Counted from the first letter of the stretch, positions 32,111 through 43,319 are shown. The stretch: DNA of 64,000 nt from Cylicocyclus nassatus (GCA_958299035.1 CATQJL010000223.1:3156359-3220358), one strand, 5' to 3'. The notes: generated by a model from the sequence alone, not told the origin. A program made the numbers and translations.

Positions 32111-34337
32111 GCTTTTGAAGATTCAAGTCCGAAGAGCTCTGCAAGTAGTATAGAAAGGAATAGGTTGCATTAATGACGAAAAAAGTGAGAAGATACAAGA
32201 CGAAGGAGAAGATCTAAGAGATTATACTCAAATCGTCTAAACTTGCCAGTAGCATTTGGAAAATTTTATCAGTGACTGAGTCGTCATCGCTCTGCTTCTA
32301 ATCAGATTATTTCTTATGCCTTGCCAATATTCTGTATGACCTTATGAACGCAGCAAATGAAGAGAACATATCAAAAGTCTTGTAGATGAGGAATCTTCTG
32401 CACTGTGCTCTGAGTTATCCATCCTGAGAACAAAGTTTAGCAAATTGCTGCTGTACATATTTATGTCAGCTGGCGAAGTCAAAAGACCACCGGTGAATCT
32501 TTTTTATTTACAACTAGCGTTAGTTGATAGCAAACAGGGATACCCAACTACGGGTGAAGTACAATGTCAACAACAATACCCAAACCAGTAATCAAATCAG
32601 CATCAAGGTCTCAAAATAAAGGGGCATCTCCTGAAGTCGGGTTAAAGGGGCTGAAGTCTCAGTTGAGCGTAAACGCCATTGAAGGATTGAATTAAATGAA
32701 ACTCCACTTGACATCTCAAACTAGAGAAGGCCGATGTTCATAGAACTGCAAAAGGGATCATCAAAACTTATGGTATCACTGACCAATGCCTAAAATGATC
32801 TAGTCTCAGAATTTTTTCTTTGGCAATCGCCATTTACTTCGCTTCATGCGCTTCCGAACAAGCATTGGGTAAACAAATTATTCACCACTAATCTGTCATT
32901 TGGCAAAGTGGGTAAAAACGATAAATTGGGGTACCCTTTGTTTCAACTGGTCTTGCGGCTGGAAGGCGGGGCTTCGTGACCTAATTAAGGCTAGTCAATG
33001 AGAGAGCACACGCGCCGGAGACTGCGTCGCGGGCGCGAGCAGCCTTAATTAGGTCACAAAACCTCGCCTTCCAGCCGCCTAGTCAGTTGAATCATAGGTT
33101 ATGATGTGTGTCTCTAATTTTGCAAAAATTTCACGGAAAGAAAGCAAGAAAGCAGTCTGTTCAGCGTTGCAGCCCAGAAATATCATTTTACTGAGGTGTT
33201 GACAAATTTGAGAATTTTGGACCTTGACACTGTTCTTTGCTTAGTGATACGCGAACTTTCCACTGTGGTGTATACCCGGCCTCTCACCACATCTCAAAGT
33301 TTAGAGCTGTGAGCAAATCTGTTTCTTATAAGAGTTTTCTGAAGCGTACTTTGCTAATATTTCTCTGAGCGCAATGAAATATTGAGATCAGGGAATCGTA
33401 TAGTAAGTGAATAAATTCCGTATTTGTTAATTCTCTTCAAATCTGAGGCAAAATAGTGTTGTGCGAATTAGCATTGAAGGCTTTGGGGAAATAACACGAG
33501 ATTTCGAGGTTGAATGTACGATCTAGGAAAATTCGTGGATAATCTAGGATAACTTGTGTCTGTCTTGATGTCTGATTTCAAGCTGGATGAATAAGTTGAA
33601 AAAGAAATTTGTTGCACTGTTTTTTTCGGCAGTAAATCCCAGATCACTAAACTGACTTGGATAAATCTTCTCAGTTCACTGACATCTTACATAATGTTTT
33701 GGGATAGGTTATACAGCAAATTAGTGTGCAAACTTTGACTAAACTTGTCTAGAGGATTTATCTGATGCGGTTCGAAAATGGTGCTTCAAAATTTGCAATT
33801 TTGACTTTGATGCTAGATATCTGCGAAAGTCTCTAGTTAACTCCAAAATCTGTAAATTCTTACGAAGCGATAGTCAAATCCAAATTAGTTTCGTAAAAGA
33901 AAATTGGAGAAGTGGTCAGTATGCTTTTTACTGAAAAATTCTAGAATACAGGCTCCGAAGAAATTATGCAAATTATCAAAATCGAAGATATCAAAGTGAC
34001 AAAAATCTGTCGGACTGCACTGCGCCATCCATATGTTCCTCACAATCAGTGGCAGGCTGAAGCGATAAGGTAGATATGGTTGAAGATCAACTTTTTTATA
34101 AGAAGCCATTTTGAGGTAATCAAATCGTCTTGAAGAAAATTTTTTATACAGCTTATTCGAGTTTTTAGAAGGACGTTCATCTTTTACAAGTAAAATGAAG
34201 TCAATCGCCGTTTTTGTACCTTTTCTTGTTCGCATTGAAACAGTTTTTACTTCACAACAAACGATTACTATCATTCAGTCCGTGAGCTAGTTTGTTGATT
34301 TGGACAAATTCACCTGACCTGGGAGCACATCTACTCA
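32111..34337. other. 5' flank of transporter copy A and intergenic DNA
   Basis: The first bases upstream of the copy A start include an acceptor-like TACTTGCAG directly before AGCTCTTCGGACT, which is nearly identical to the same position in copy B. The rest is AT-rich, apart from the palindromic MITE at 32942-33091. A 129-residue antisense frame at 33885-34274 has no recognisable domain and is not called. Confidence 0.45.
32942..33091. mobile_element. GC-rich palindromic MITE (family M, copy 4)
   Basis: TTCAACTGG and CAGTTGAA close a 150-base palindrome. The inner arms GGCTGGAAGGCGGGGCTTCG and TCGCCTTCCAGCCGCC are inverted copies, as are GACCTAATTAAGGCT and AGCCTTAATTAGGTC. The centre contains GACTGCGTCGCGGGCGCG. 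This is the best preserved of the four copies. Confidence 0.88.
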
Positions 34338-35070
34338 CTTAAAGGCACTGCCCACCCAAAATGGAGGTTGGCGAGATTATGATGGCATACTAGTGTGGGC
34401 CCCCACACTGGACAAACCCTTAAAGGCAGCGCCCGAGCAAGGTCCGCCCACCCAGATTAGCACATAGTTGTAAAGCGGGCCCCATGAGTATCCGATCTGC
34501 GGTGGTCCGATCCTTTAACGTGGTCTCTAAAAGGAGATGCGGGCCTGTGATACGTATCACAAAAGCCCCTCGTATCACAAATCTCCCCATGAGGACGTGT
34601 GCTCACGCATCGATCGATCATGGATTGCAACTGCACCCATGCAGTTGCAGCTCCTCCTCATTGGTGAGCCGTGGGAATAAACAATCCGAAACTCGTCCGC
34701 GCCCTCAAAGCAGGGTCCCCAGGAATTGGGCTTTTTGAGGGTTTTGGATAATTTGAACTTTATAACCGTAATCAGGGCCACGGAAACGCCCTAGAACGAC
34801 AAAAACATGAGAGGCAAAATTTTGCCCAGAAGCTCTGCCTTTAAGCCTCGCCGCAAAAGACTGCTGGAGCGAGAAATCCTCTCCGGAACGATCGTGGTCG
34901 CCCCGCCCATTTGCATGCTTTATCTCGTCTGCGCTTGTTGGGGTTCTCGCAACAGGGATTTTTGGGGGTTTCGCGGATTTTCGACTCCATATTCAAAATC
35001 AGGGCTTTCAGAAGGCCTGAAAGCGACAAAAACATTGAATTCAAGATTTTGGGTGGACGGTGCCTTTAAG
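34338..35070. mobile_element. Non-autonomous element ending in TTAAAGGCA / TGCCTTTAA
   Basis: The left end TTAAAGGCACTGCCCACCC and the right end GGGTGGACGGTGCCTTTAA are inverted repeats of about 25 bases. A second, partial copy of the left end occurs at 34421 (TTAAAGGCAGCGCCCGAGC). A TTAA at each border would fit piggyBac-type target choice, but the palindromic TTTAAA makes this ambiguous. The 179-residue frame at 34807-35346 crosses the right border and is not supported as a gene. Confidence 0.65.
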
Positions 35071-35266
35071 ACTTCAGGTGCATTGTCTCGGCAGGTGTTG
35101 AGTGCGAGTTTTTTGCATTTTCTGAGCCTCTACGTAATGCTGTATCTGAATGACTTCGGATCAAATGAAAGGACCAAAATCAACGCATTTCCTCACTTTC
35201 CAAATGGAAGTTTAGTAGGGAAGCGGGGAGCTTTTGAAGATAATCCTTGCGCTTATAATTCTCACA

Positions 35267-36179
35267 CAGTGACGTACCCAGGATTACGGCTCGGGGGGGG
35301 GGGTGCGCGACAAAACTTTTTTTCCGATGAAGGTGCGTGGCGTTAGCCACGCTCTCCGAAATTTTTTTTCGTATGCTTCCTAAAATTTTCGCGGGCTCAG
35401 AACCCCGAACCCCGGGAAATTTTTTTCATGAGGATAAAATGAATTTTTTTTAAAATTTTGAAAGTTATTCTATTTAATTACAAGTGCAGACAAATCTTTT
35501 TCGCGATTTCATAATCCGTGTAAGTATCGGGTTGTATAAGTTCCGTCCGTTCTAGATTTCAATCGCGATATATAAACTTCTTATTACGTTCCAAGGTACT
35601 ATTCGATAGAGCAAGGTAAGCTCTACAAGAAGGCTATCTCTACAGCTTGCCTCAGTTGCGTGCCTTACGCTAAAATCCATATTTCTTGAGAATAAGTGCC
35701 TGTAGAAAGCTGAAAATTTAAATTTGTTCTTCTACGGGCTAGTAGTATACAACCTAGGGACAGCACAGCATCGCCTTGGCAAAAACATGAAAATCTTCGC
35801 TTCCTTCTAACCATGGAAAAATACGGCAACAGCGTATATAAATGTCTTAGAGGACAGTTACGCGAGCAAGTTAGAATTTTTGAGGATTTTTTTGAACGGG
35901 GTATGATTTTTTCTCGATTTTTCGGGCGGTTGAATCTTTTTAGTTTTCGCCTTGAGTCTCGAGATAGATCAGAGCTGGTGCAAAAGTGAGATAGCCTCCT
36001 TGTAGAGCCTGCTTTGCTCTATCGAATGTTACCTTGGAATCTTTCTAAAAACAAGATGTTCATAATCTATTGCGATTGAAATTCAAAACAGACGGAACTT
36101 ATGAGACAACCTGATAACTTTCAAAAGTTTCACGACCCGTTCTCTCGCCAACCCCGCCCCCCCCCCCTGTACGTCACTG
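35267..36179. mobile_element. hAT-like non-autonomous element (CAGTGACGTAC ends)
   Basis: The left end CAGTGACGTACC leads into a G run, and the right end is a C run leading into GTACGTCACTG. The flanks are TTCTCACA on the left and TTCTTACA on the right, an 8-base duplication with one mismatch, as expected for hAT-type insertion. Internal arms around 35590-35630 (CGATAGAGCAAGGTAAGC) and 36000-36040 (inverse) make a foldback. No transposase is encoded. Confidence 0.72.
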
Positions 36180-36600
36180 TTCTTACAGTATAACAATTAC
36201 GCAAGCTGTGGTGGTTTTCCACAAAATAGGTGGGGTTATCCAGGTTCGGACCAAACTGAGGCTCGCGCCTGATTCAGAAGATGTTTTTGGCGAACAATGG
36301 ATGAATCTGATATGAATTGACTAGGAGGCCAACAAGTAAGCTGCTGTCCAGCTGTGGTCATTTTTCCAAGACCTTCATTCTGCCTGGACGCTGCCTTTAA
36401 GGGAATGAAATATTCAATTATTCGCAAAGAATTTGGCTTCAAATCTCCTTTGACCTCTTTCACAACAATTTTAAGTTCATCATAACGATACGATATAAAT
36501 TTTGCCGTCGCATCGGCATAGCGCATGCACTAGATTTTGAGTATATTTACATAAGCAATGAACATCACTGTACACGGATAAACCGTGAGTACGTAAAATA

Positions 36601-37265
36601 CAGGGTGTCCCAAAAAATGTATCGAACGTTTGATCGTTAATATCTCTCTTCTAAAAAAGTCTTTTCCCTTGCTTCAGGTACCAATCTGTAGAGCTGGCTT
36701 CAACTTAGATTTGCATTATAGAACGAATCATTCATCTCTCTTCATTACTGTAAGATTACGGTAGAAACTTTAAAGAGGGTTTTAAGGCCACATTTTGCTT
36801 CAGAAAAGAAACAAAACAGCCTGAAGACTTTTACACTAGGCTAATTAGAGTTGCTGATTATAACTTTGAAATTCCCAACTTATTATGATGCTTCGCTGAA
36901 GAGTTATGCTAGGAAGGAGGAAGCGGCCATTTTTTCAATGTTCTTATAAAGTGCGATTATACCGTTTAGAAAGCTTCCTAATCTTGTAAATAGTTGAGTA
37001 CTGGACTCAGCGTCCATAAAACCCTACTACACATGTTTTCACATTTTTTTGAAAAATTTTGAAACGGCAGATTTTTCCACATTGATACCATATGTTTCAA
37101 GTTTCTACCGTAATCCTACAGTAATGAAGAGAGACGGGTGATTCGTTTTATAGTGCAAATCTAAGCTGAAGCCAGCTCTACAAAACGGTGAAGCAAGGCA
37201 AAAGCCTTCTTGGGAAGAAAGATATTAACGATCAAACGTTCGATACATTTTTTTGGGACACTCTG
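36601..37265. mobile_element. GGGTGTCCC-ended MITE (family S, copy 3)
   Basis: It starts CAGGGTGTCCCAAAAAATG after TA and ends TTTTTTGGGACACTCTG before TA. The halves are inverted copies with the family landmarks CTTCAACTTAGATTTGCA and TACCGTAATCCTACAGTAA. It is non-coding. Confidence 0.85.
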
Positions 37266-38590
37266 TATTTGAGAGTGCAAAGATCTACCGAGGAATAAAA
37301 ATGAAGCAATCCGTTTATGAAGTTCAAAATCACGCACGTTTGGCCGTTTGTGCAGTTAAGTTAAGAGGATAATGCAAATGTTTTCTGTTTTTTGTACTTT
37401 ATAGAGATATATCAGACGATTACATAATAATACACTGATTCCATCGACTTTTTTCAATTTTTTTTTGTGGATTCAGTAAGTTGACAATACCAATAGCAAT
37501 GGTTCGAATTGACCCTTACGGCATGCTGCGTAAGCATGAGCGAAAGTGATTTACTTTACTTTACTTTACTTATACACTCAGAGGTGTAACACAAAAGAAA
37601 AAGAAAGAGCAAAATACAATGCCAGCTAGTCGTAAGCACACGGAACTTAAACGCGCACGTAAGAATAAACTAGGAGACTCAGTCCGTAAATTTGCCAAAC
37701 GTAATACCAAATGTAACATAGAAATTGAGAAACTATCTCTTAGTATTGCTCGATCAGGATTACAAAACATAGTATTTTCTCGAAGTGCAAATTGTCCAGA
37801 CAAGAATAGCGTTTTGGCTTGAGAGAAGGAAGTATTCATTGTTCTTTATCTGGATTGTTCTCAGGATTATGTAGCAGTGTGTTTATCTATATCCTACTAT
37901 GCTAACACGAAGGCGGGCTTTTTTTGCGTGTGGTCTGTGCGAACTATCTGTCACGAATTTTACAAGTCGAGTTGCAGTTAAGCTTTCGCCAATTTTGCAT
38001 AGCTCATTCACCAGCATATAGACTCGCCATGCGCAGACGAGCGGGGTCAACATAGCATGTCCTAAGAGACTATGAAAGCTCTACAGGCAAAATTTTGTCC
38101 GCTCTCTTACCTGTTGACACAATCCGTCTGGTCTAGAGATCTACAGGCTATGGATGGCAGGCTAGCATTTTCACCTTAGTTTCTCCTCTTTAGACCATCT
38201 CTCGCATCAGCCCAGGTGTGGTCACAGTCATCAGCCAGTGGGTAATAATATAAATAATGAATCATTCACTAATCACAAATTTGCTTGATCGCATAAAAAG
38301 ATAGAAAGGCGAGGAGGGGTTTGGAGATCTCACCATGCAAAGCAAAGAGGGCATGTTGCATTTGTAGCAAAATACGTCCAAAAAGGAGTTGAGAACAAAC
38401 TAACATCTGTGCAATTGACTAAAGAACTGGTGATCCGCATATTTCAAAACATGCGATAAAATTGGCTTCGATCAAGGAAGAAGTAGGGTCAAATTTTTGC
38501 TGACAGCACAGTTGATAATCATAGATCTTTAAAGCAATTTCGATGCATTTAAGAATACTCTATAGTAGTAATTCATCAGCTAACATAGTC
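37266..38590. other. Intergenic DNA between transporter copies
   Basis: A (TTTAC) microsatellite occurs at 37551-37570, which could be the tail of a decayed retroelement. Short frames at 37570-37839 and 37619-37822 overlap on opposite strands and resemble nothing known. Nothing else is annotated up to the target duplication that begins at 38591. Confidence 0.4.
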
Positions 38591-38653
38591 GGAATGTAGG
38601 AATCTTTTGAGCTTGTTGAGCGTCGACCAAGATATTAACCACACTTTATTCAC

Positions 38654-38689
38654 GGCCAACGTTTCGGCGAGATCGCCTTCGTCAGAGCC
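38654..38689 (-). ncRNA. Hammerhead ribozyme motif, left PLE arm
   Basis: On the - strand the order is GGCT, core CTGACGA, stem II GGCG-ATCT-CGCC, then GAAA, CGTT, GGCC. GGCT and GGCC can pair as stem I. The ACGT after GAA is palindromic, as in the minimal, dimer-forming hammerheads known from Penelope-like elements. It is the inverted duplicate of the motif at 40057-40092. Activity is not shown by sequence alone. Confidence 0.7.
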
Positions 38690-39125
38690 TAGAAAGTCGA
38701 AAACATAAGTGAAACATTCTCCTAGACGCCAAGATTCCAGCTCAAGACGAAAGTCAAATTGGAGAGAGGCAAAGGCAAAGAGAGATCGGGTAACCAAGAC
38801 TCACCTTCGATAACGTGTGATGATGCGTTAGACCACCATATACTCAGACTATACCTCTTCCCCTATTTATAGTGCTCGGGTGACCTGACCTCATATCAAA
38901 ACCCACAGAGGTATTGATATGGCGCCAGTTCATTGGTGATGGCTATGCACTCTTCCTTCCGATTCATCTTTGGATTCTTGGCGTTGATCCAGAACGCTTC
39001 CAAAGTTTTGCGCGCTAGGAGGTCGGGCTCGTACGCTAATATAGTCACTCCAATACTAATCTCAGCATTTTCATGACACGAAATGCGATGGCTGCCTAAC
39101 GGCGTAGCTGCTTTCAGTTTGTTCA

Positions 39126-39850
39126 AGAACATGTATCGGACAGCAGCAAAAGTGTCTTCGGGCATGCAAGAGCGAATCTACTCTATGGAGTTAGCTTATC
39201 AAGTAGCTAAGTCTAATGGGTATGCTGGTGAGCCTATCCCAAACCCTCGCGGGTTTGTAGGACGCAGAGCCAGTTCCAGCAGCCCGGATGCGCCACTTAC
39301 AAAAATCGCTTTCTGCTTGCCGTTCGTATCGGATAAGGTAAGCGCGGCAGTGCGGCGATGCGTACATCTCGCGGGTTTGCAAGACGATGTCAGGGTGGTC
39401 GATATACCACCCTCGAACCTAAAGCGCCAATTGGTCCGAAATCGATCTTACGATCGTACATGCCTAACCCCAGCTTGTGTCGTTTGCCCATTTGGCAAAG
39501 AGGGTGATTGCATGATCTCCGGGGTTATCTATCTCATCACATGTTTATCGTGTGGTGATACGTATATCGGAGAAACAGGACGACCTCTTTGCTGCCGCGT
39601 TAAAGAACACCTGGATGGGTTGAACAAACTGAAAGCAGCTACGCCGTTAGGCAGCCATCGCATTTCGTGTCATGAAAATGCTGAGATTAGTATTGGAGTG
39701 ACTATATTAGCGTACGAGCCCGACCTCCTAGCGCGCAAAACTTTGGAAGCGTTCTGGATCAACGCCAAGAATCCAAAGATGAATCGGAAGGAAGAGTGCA
39801 TAGCCATCACCAATGAACTGGCGCCATATCAATACCTCTGTGGGTTTTGA
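39126..39850 (+). CDS. 5'-truncated PLE protein: GIY-YIG endonuclease domain
   Basis: This is the C-terminal part of a Penelope-like polyprotein, whose GIY-YIG endonuclease nicks DNA for target-primed insertion. The frame is open from the junction with the inverted arm. Upstream linker residues include FCLPFVSDKVSAAVRR and a Cys-rich stretch with CLTPACVVCPFGKEGDC. The endonuclease core reads GVIYLITCLSCGDTYIGETG, with the GIY-YIG motif as VIY and YIG, followed by the catalytic-type arginine in RVKEHL. The frame ends YQYLCGF at a TGA. No native start codon exists here because the reverse transcriptase part is missing, so this copy cannot move by itself. Confidence 0.85.
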
Positions 39851-40056
39851 TATGAGGTCAGGTCACCCGAGCACTATAAATAGGGGAAGAGGTATAGTCT
39901 GAGTATATGGTGGTCTAACGCATCATCACACGTTATCGAAGGTGAGTCTTGGTTACCCGATCTCTCTTTGCCTTTGCCTCTCTCCAATTTGACTTTCGTC
40001 TTGAGCTGGAATCTTGGCGTCTAGGAGAATGTTTCACTTATGTTTTCGACTTTCTA

Positions 40057-40092
40057 GGCTCTGACGAAGGCGATCTCGCCGAAACGTTGGCC
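40057..40092 (+). ncRNA. Hammerhead ribozyme motif, right PLE arm
   Basis: GGCT (stem I), CTGACGA (core), AGGCGATCTCGCC (stem II with a 4-base loop), GAAA (core), CGT, T (cleavage position H17) and GGCC (stem I) follow one another without gaps. Stem I pairs U-G, C-G, G-C, G-C. All invariant core bases of a hammerhead are present. It lies in the PLE 3' untranslated region, just ahead of GTGAATAAAG. Confidence 0.75.
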
Positions 40093-40637
40093 GTGAATAA
40101 AGTGTGGTTAATATCTTGGTCGACGCTCAACAAGCTCAAAAGTTTGTCAACTATCGATGCCAAGATTAATAAGCAACCGAAGTTGGACAATATAGGAATG
40201 TAGGAATATTTCACTTTTTCCGATAATAATACAGAGAGACCAACTAGTGGAAAACGCACAAAAAGGCATCAAAAACTAGCATACACTTAGAGTCTAGACA
40301 CAATGGCGGATATTATTTGAATAAATTTGTTTCCAAAAAATAGTGCAAATGTTTCATCTTTGAGTTATAGAATGACGAGGAGATAACAAGTTTTCTGAAT
40401 TAATTTACACCCTAATATGTAAGTTTACTAACGGTCAATAACGCGGCCGCGAGATAAACAAATTCCATGAAACAATTCCATCAACATCTCGATATGTATG
40501 TTTTCATAGGATCTTCGCCCAGGCTTTGCACTTAAATTTTTTGATGCTATTAAGTGGTCTTCACCGAGTAAAGTACAATGACAAGCAAAATTCTTGTGAT
40601 TAAGAACTACATTCTCTCTACTGGGCACTGTCAGAAC

Positions 40638-40752
40638 TCACTCAAACTGAATGTAAAGATCTTACGACAAACACCAGTAGCATTTTTTTTTGGCAAGTCA
40701 CTCACTCAAACTGAATGTAAAGATCTTACGACAAACACCAGTAGCATTTTTT
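40638..40752. repeat. Direct duplication of about 50 bases
   Basis: A segment containing CACTCAAACTGAATGTAAAG and ending CCAGTAGCATTTTTTT occurs twice in succession, beginning near 40638 and near 40702. No difference was seen over the shared part. It is short, non-coding and probably recent. Confidence 0.8.
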
Positions 40753-41104
40753 TGGCCATTCTTAACATTTAAAACGACTTGCACCAGTGCCTGCAGAAGA
40801 ATAAGCGCGATTAAGGACCCATGTGCTGGTAGCGCCTAGCTTTTCGGACTAATAGAATTTTATGCAAAAATCGAGATCTGTTAGCGCGCATGTTGTTATC
40901 TGTTTTACAGAAAGCCCATATAAATGTGGGAACAATTGGTTTGTTGATTACTTTCCTGAATCAAAATGTTTCACAAACGAGCAGCTCAAAACTATATTGG
41001 CCACCATACTGGCTAGCCCTAATTACAATTAGATTTATACATACAATATCGCTCACATTTTTTGAAAAATAGACGCGAATGTATGGACATGTATGGACAT
41101 GGAC

Positions 41105-41735
41105 GAATTCTGAATCCAAAGCCACCATTCGATTCAGCTCGGCGCGGAGAATCTTCTGATATAGTGGAAGTGGGGGTACGATGTCTTCGATATTCGTTTC
41201 CAGTCTTTTCAGTATGTTCTGCGGAGGTCCTTTCGCGAATATGTGAAGCAACGCCTACCCAACACAGAAGACCTTACTGAGTACTATTCGATAAAACTGT
41301 TCTTGTAGATTATTGTGCGCTAAAAAATAGGCACAGACTTCTTTCTAAAGAAGATAGAAGCGTTGGTGAATTTTGGAAAAATCATGCGTTTTTAAATTCT
41401 ACTCCATAACTTCCTTCGGAATAAGTATATTTTGAATCCGAAAGTAGCGCCTTGCTCAGCTCATCAAGGCGAATCTTCCTGTGTACAGCATGTCCTTGAT
41501 ATTTCGATTTCAGTTTTCTTGAATCTTTCTGAGGACGTCTTTTCGCGAAGGCGTAAAGCAGCGAGCATTGTCCCGAGTACATTCCAGCAAGGATCTTTCG
41601 ATAGCACTTTTTCTGTAGATTATGATGTGCTGAACGGTAGCCGCAGGTTTCTTTTCAAAGGAGATAGAACGGTTGGTGAATTGTGGAAGAATCTTGCTGT
41701 CCCAAATTCTACTCGCCATAGCCGCAGGATACGAA
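41105..41735. repeat. Two diverged tandem units of about 320 bases
   Basis: Unit one (41105-41425) and unit two (about 41430-41735) share a chain of matched segments: GAATCCAAAG/GAATCCGAAAG, CTCAGC near the start, TTTCGCGAA, TGTAGATTATTGTGCGCT/TGTAGATTATGATGTGCT, GATAGAAGCGTTGGTGAATT/GATAGAACGGTTGGTGAATT and AAATTCTACTC. Unit two holds a 108-residue open + frame (41432-41758) and unit one does not. I recognise no family. It may be a decayed coding repeat or a satellite. Confidence 0.6.
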
Positions 41736-42179
41736 GCTATCTTGCTCAGCAGATGTGAGTTTCGAAATCAACAGGTCGCAAAACCTCTGTGAGCAAGTTT
41801 TCCGATATGCTCGGGTTATTCCATTTTTTCTCGTTTTACGCTCCAAAAGCTCGCCGATGGATTTTCGTCAAAATGTTGATGCTCCTGAATTGCAAGGAAA
41901 CTTCGCTTATAGAGGTTTTCGAACACGCTCTTTACGAAAATCGTGGTCTTTGAAGAATACAGGGTCTTTTTGGAGAGATACGGTGAGGTGACTGTAACTT
42001 CACCACGAAAGTGCGTAACTTTGGCCGCACTTCTCGCGTATCTGTCAGAAACCTTGCCTGCTTGCTTTTCTCAGTCAAAGTTACTAGGAACTATGCTATC
42101 GAATGGTGCATTACTCAGGCTCCAGTCTGTGAAATTCGCCGAGTTACGAGCCTACGAAAACACGTCCTCATGAATTTTG

Positions 42180-43200
42180 CCCAAAATGTAAAGATCGCAT
42201 ATCTTGTCGTGATTCCTCCGTGAGCGCTTGTATAACGCGCCAATCAAATCAATCCTTCCACATTTTTAATGCATCTTATTGTGCTGGATTTGGTGCTTTG
42301 AGCTCTAGCCCAGAGGTGCGATAGTGGGAGCCGATTTCCCCCTACCTTCACTTTTAAGCTGGTACAGGATGACCACCTTCACTTTTGGAATAAAAATTTT
42401 TTCGCTGGACGATAAAGAAGGAAAATAAGCAAAACAAACACAAAAAAGATTATGAAAGCATATATTTACGTATACGGCGGCATATATATTCAAAATAAAC
42501 GTGTGTTCAGTAAATGGTGTATTTGGAAGTAAAACTTAGCGAAACTGTACGGATTTTATTGAACAAATTTTGTTATAACGTACAGCGAAGAAAGTAGATC
42601 GATCCAGGCTGTAACGGCCGAGAACCAGAATTTTGAATAATTGAATAGTGAAAAATCATGCGAAATTTCCACTGTTATAAATCTGTTGTTTGAGGATGTC
42701 AGCAGTTGCGACTTTATAGGTTTTGCAGAGTAAATGGTGCTCTATCAGATAGTGAAAGAATCGAGTGGATTTGAGAGATAGTCGTTGAAAACCAGATCTA
42801 AAAATTTACGCCATTTTTGCGCGTTTTTTGACAGTTGACAGTTAAACTCATATAAATCTTGAATATGAAAGTGTGTAATGGTGCGACTTCATAGGTTAGA
42901 TTCCACTCATCAAGAGCTTTCAGATGATATATAATGTGTGGGGGTTTAGGGCCTCCTACGAATTATGCCCGGGGGGAGCCTTTTTATCACAAAGTCTCCG
43001 CCTAGCCCACTTTAACGTATTGGAGGTTTGACGCGCGCGAACTCCAGTGTTAGCCTGTTGAGGCATATAACATGTTAAGATAAGCAGCGAGCATGAACTA
43101 TCAATTTTTTCCCGGGGCTCCGCCCCGGACCCCAAATTACGACTTCACCTTTGCTTTTTCGGGCCAAAAACGAAATCCAGCTTGTGAAAGCGCCACCCCC
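42180..43200. other. Intergenic DNA without a recognised gene
   Basis: This is AT-rich up to about 42930, then a GC-rich stretch with a short hairpin CCCGGGGCTCCGCCCCGG at 43113-43130. No protein domain, RNA gene or known repeat of this window was seen. Confidence 0.45.
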
Positions 43201-43210
43201 GCCGGGCCCT

Positions 43211-43292
43211 GATTGTCAACCACGGGTCGCGCGCACGCTCGCGTGGATGACCGCTGACCGAGCGTGCGCGCGCCCTGTGGTTGACAATTGCC
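43211..43292. repeat. GC-rich perfect-stem hairpin
   Basis: ATTGTCAACCACGGG and the following CGCGCGCACGCTCG are mirrored by CGAGCGTGCGCGCG and CCCTGTGGTTGACAAT, leaving a loop of about 20 bases. This strong stem of roughly 30 pairs lies right at the left border of a degenerate PLE, so it may be a small insertion. Confidence 0.75.
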
Positions 43293-43319
43293 CGCGCGCG
43301 GCAGCCTTGCATGCTTTCA

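Larger units (their letters stand above)
38604..40194 (+). mobile_element. Penelope-like element insertion with 522-bp inverted arms
   Basis: The insertion is bounded by the 13-base direct repeat GGAATGTAGGAAT (38591-38603 and 40195-40207). Its right part, 39126-40194, is a 5'-truncated PLE 3' end in + orientation: GIY-YIG frame, 3' untranslated region, hammerhead motif, and a tail at 40143-40194. The left part, 38604-39125, is an inverted copy of 39621-40142. Every segment I compared between the 522-base arms was identical, suggesting a recent event. The same tail appears at the end of the degenerate PLE near 45610-45650. No reverse transcriptase is present in this copy. Confidence 0.9.

Noticed and set aside
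33885..34274. 129-residue antisense frame
   Set aside because: AT-rich, with no domain, no splice context and no related copy. Probably chance.
34807..35346. 179-residue + frame
   Set aside because: It crosses the right border of a transposable element and runs into the next one, so it cannot be a single ancestral gene.
37501..37545. tRNA-like sequence (GGTTCGAATT)
   Set aside because: No acceptor, D or anticodon stems can be formed around it.
38896..39165. Separate antisense gene with the PLE C-terminus
   Set aside because: It is the inverted arm of the PLE insertion, a duplicate of 39621-39850, not an independent gene.
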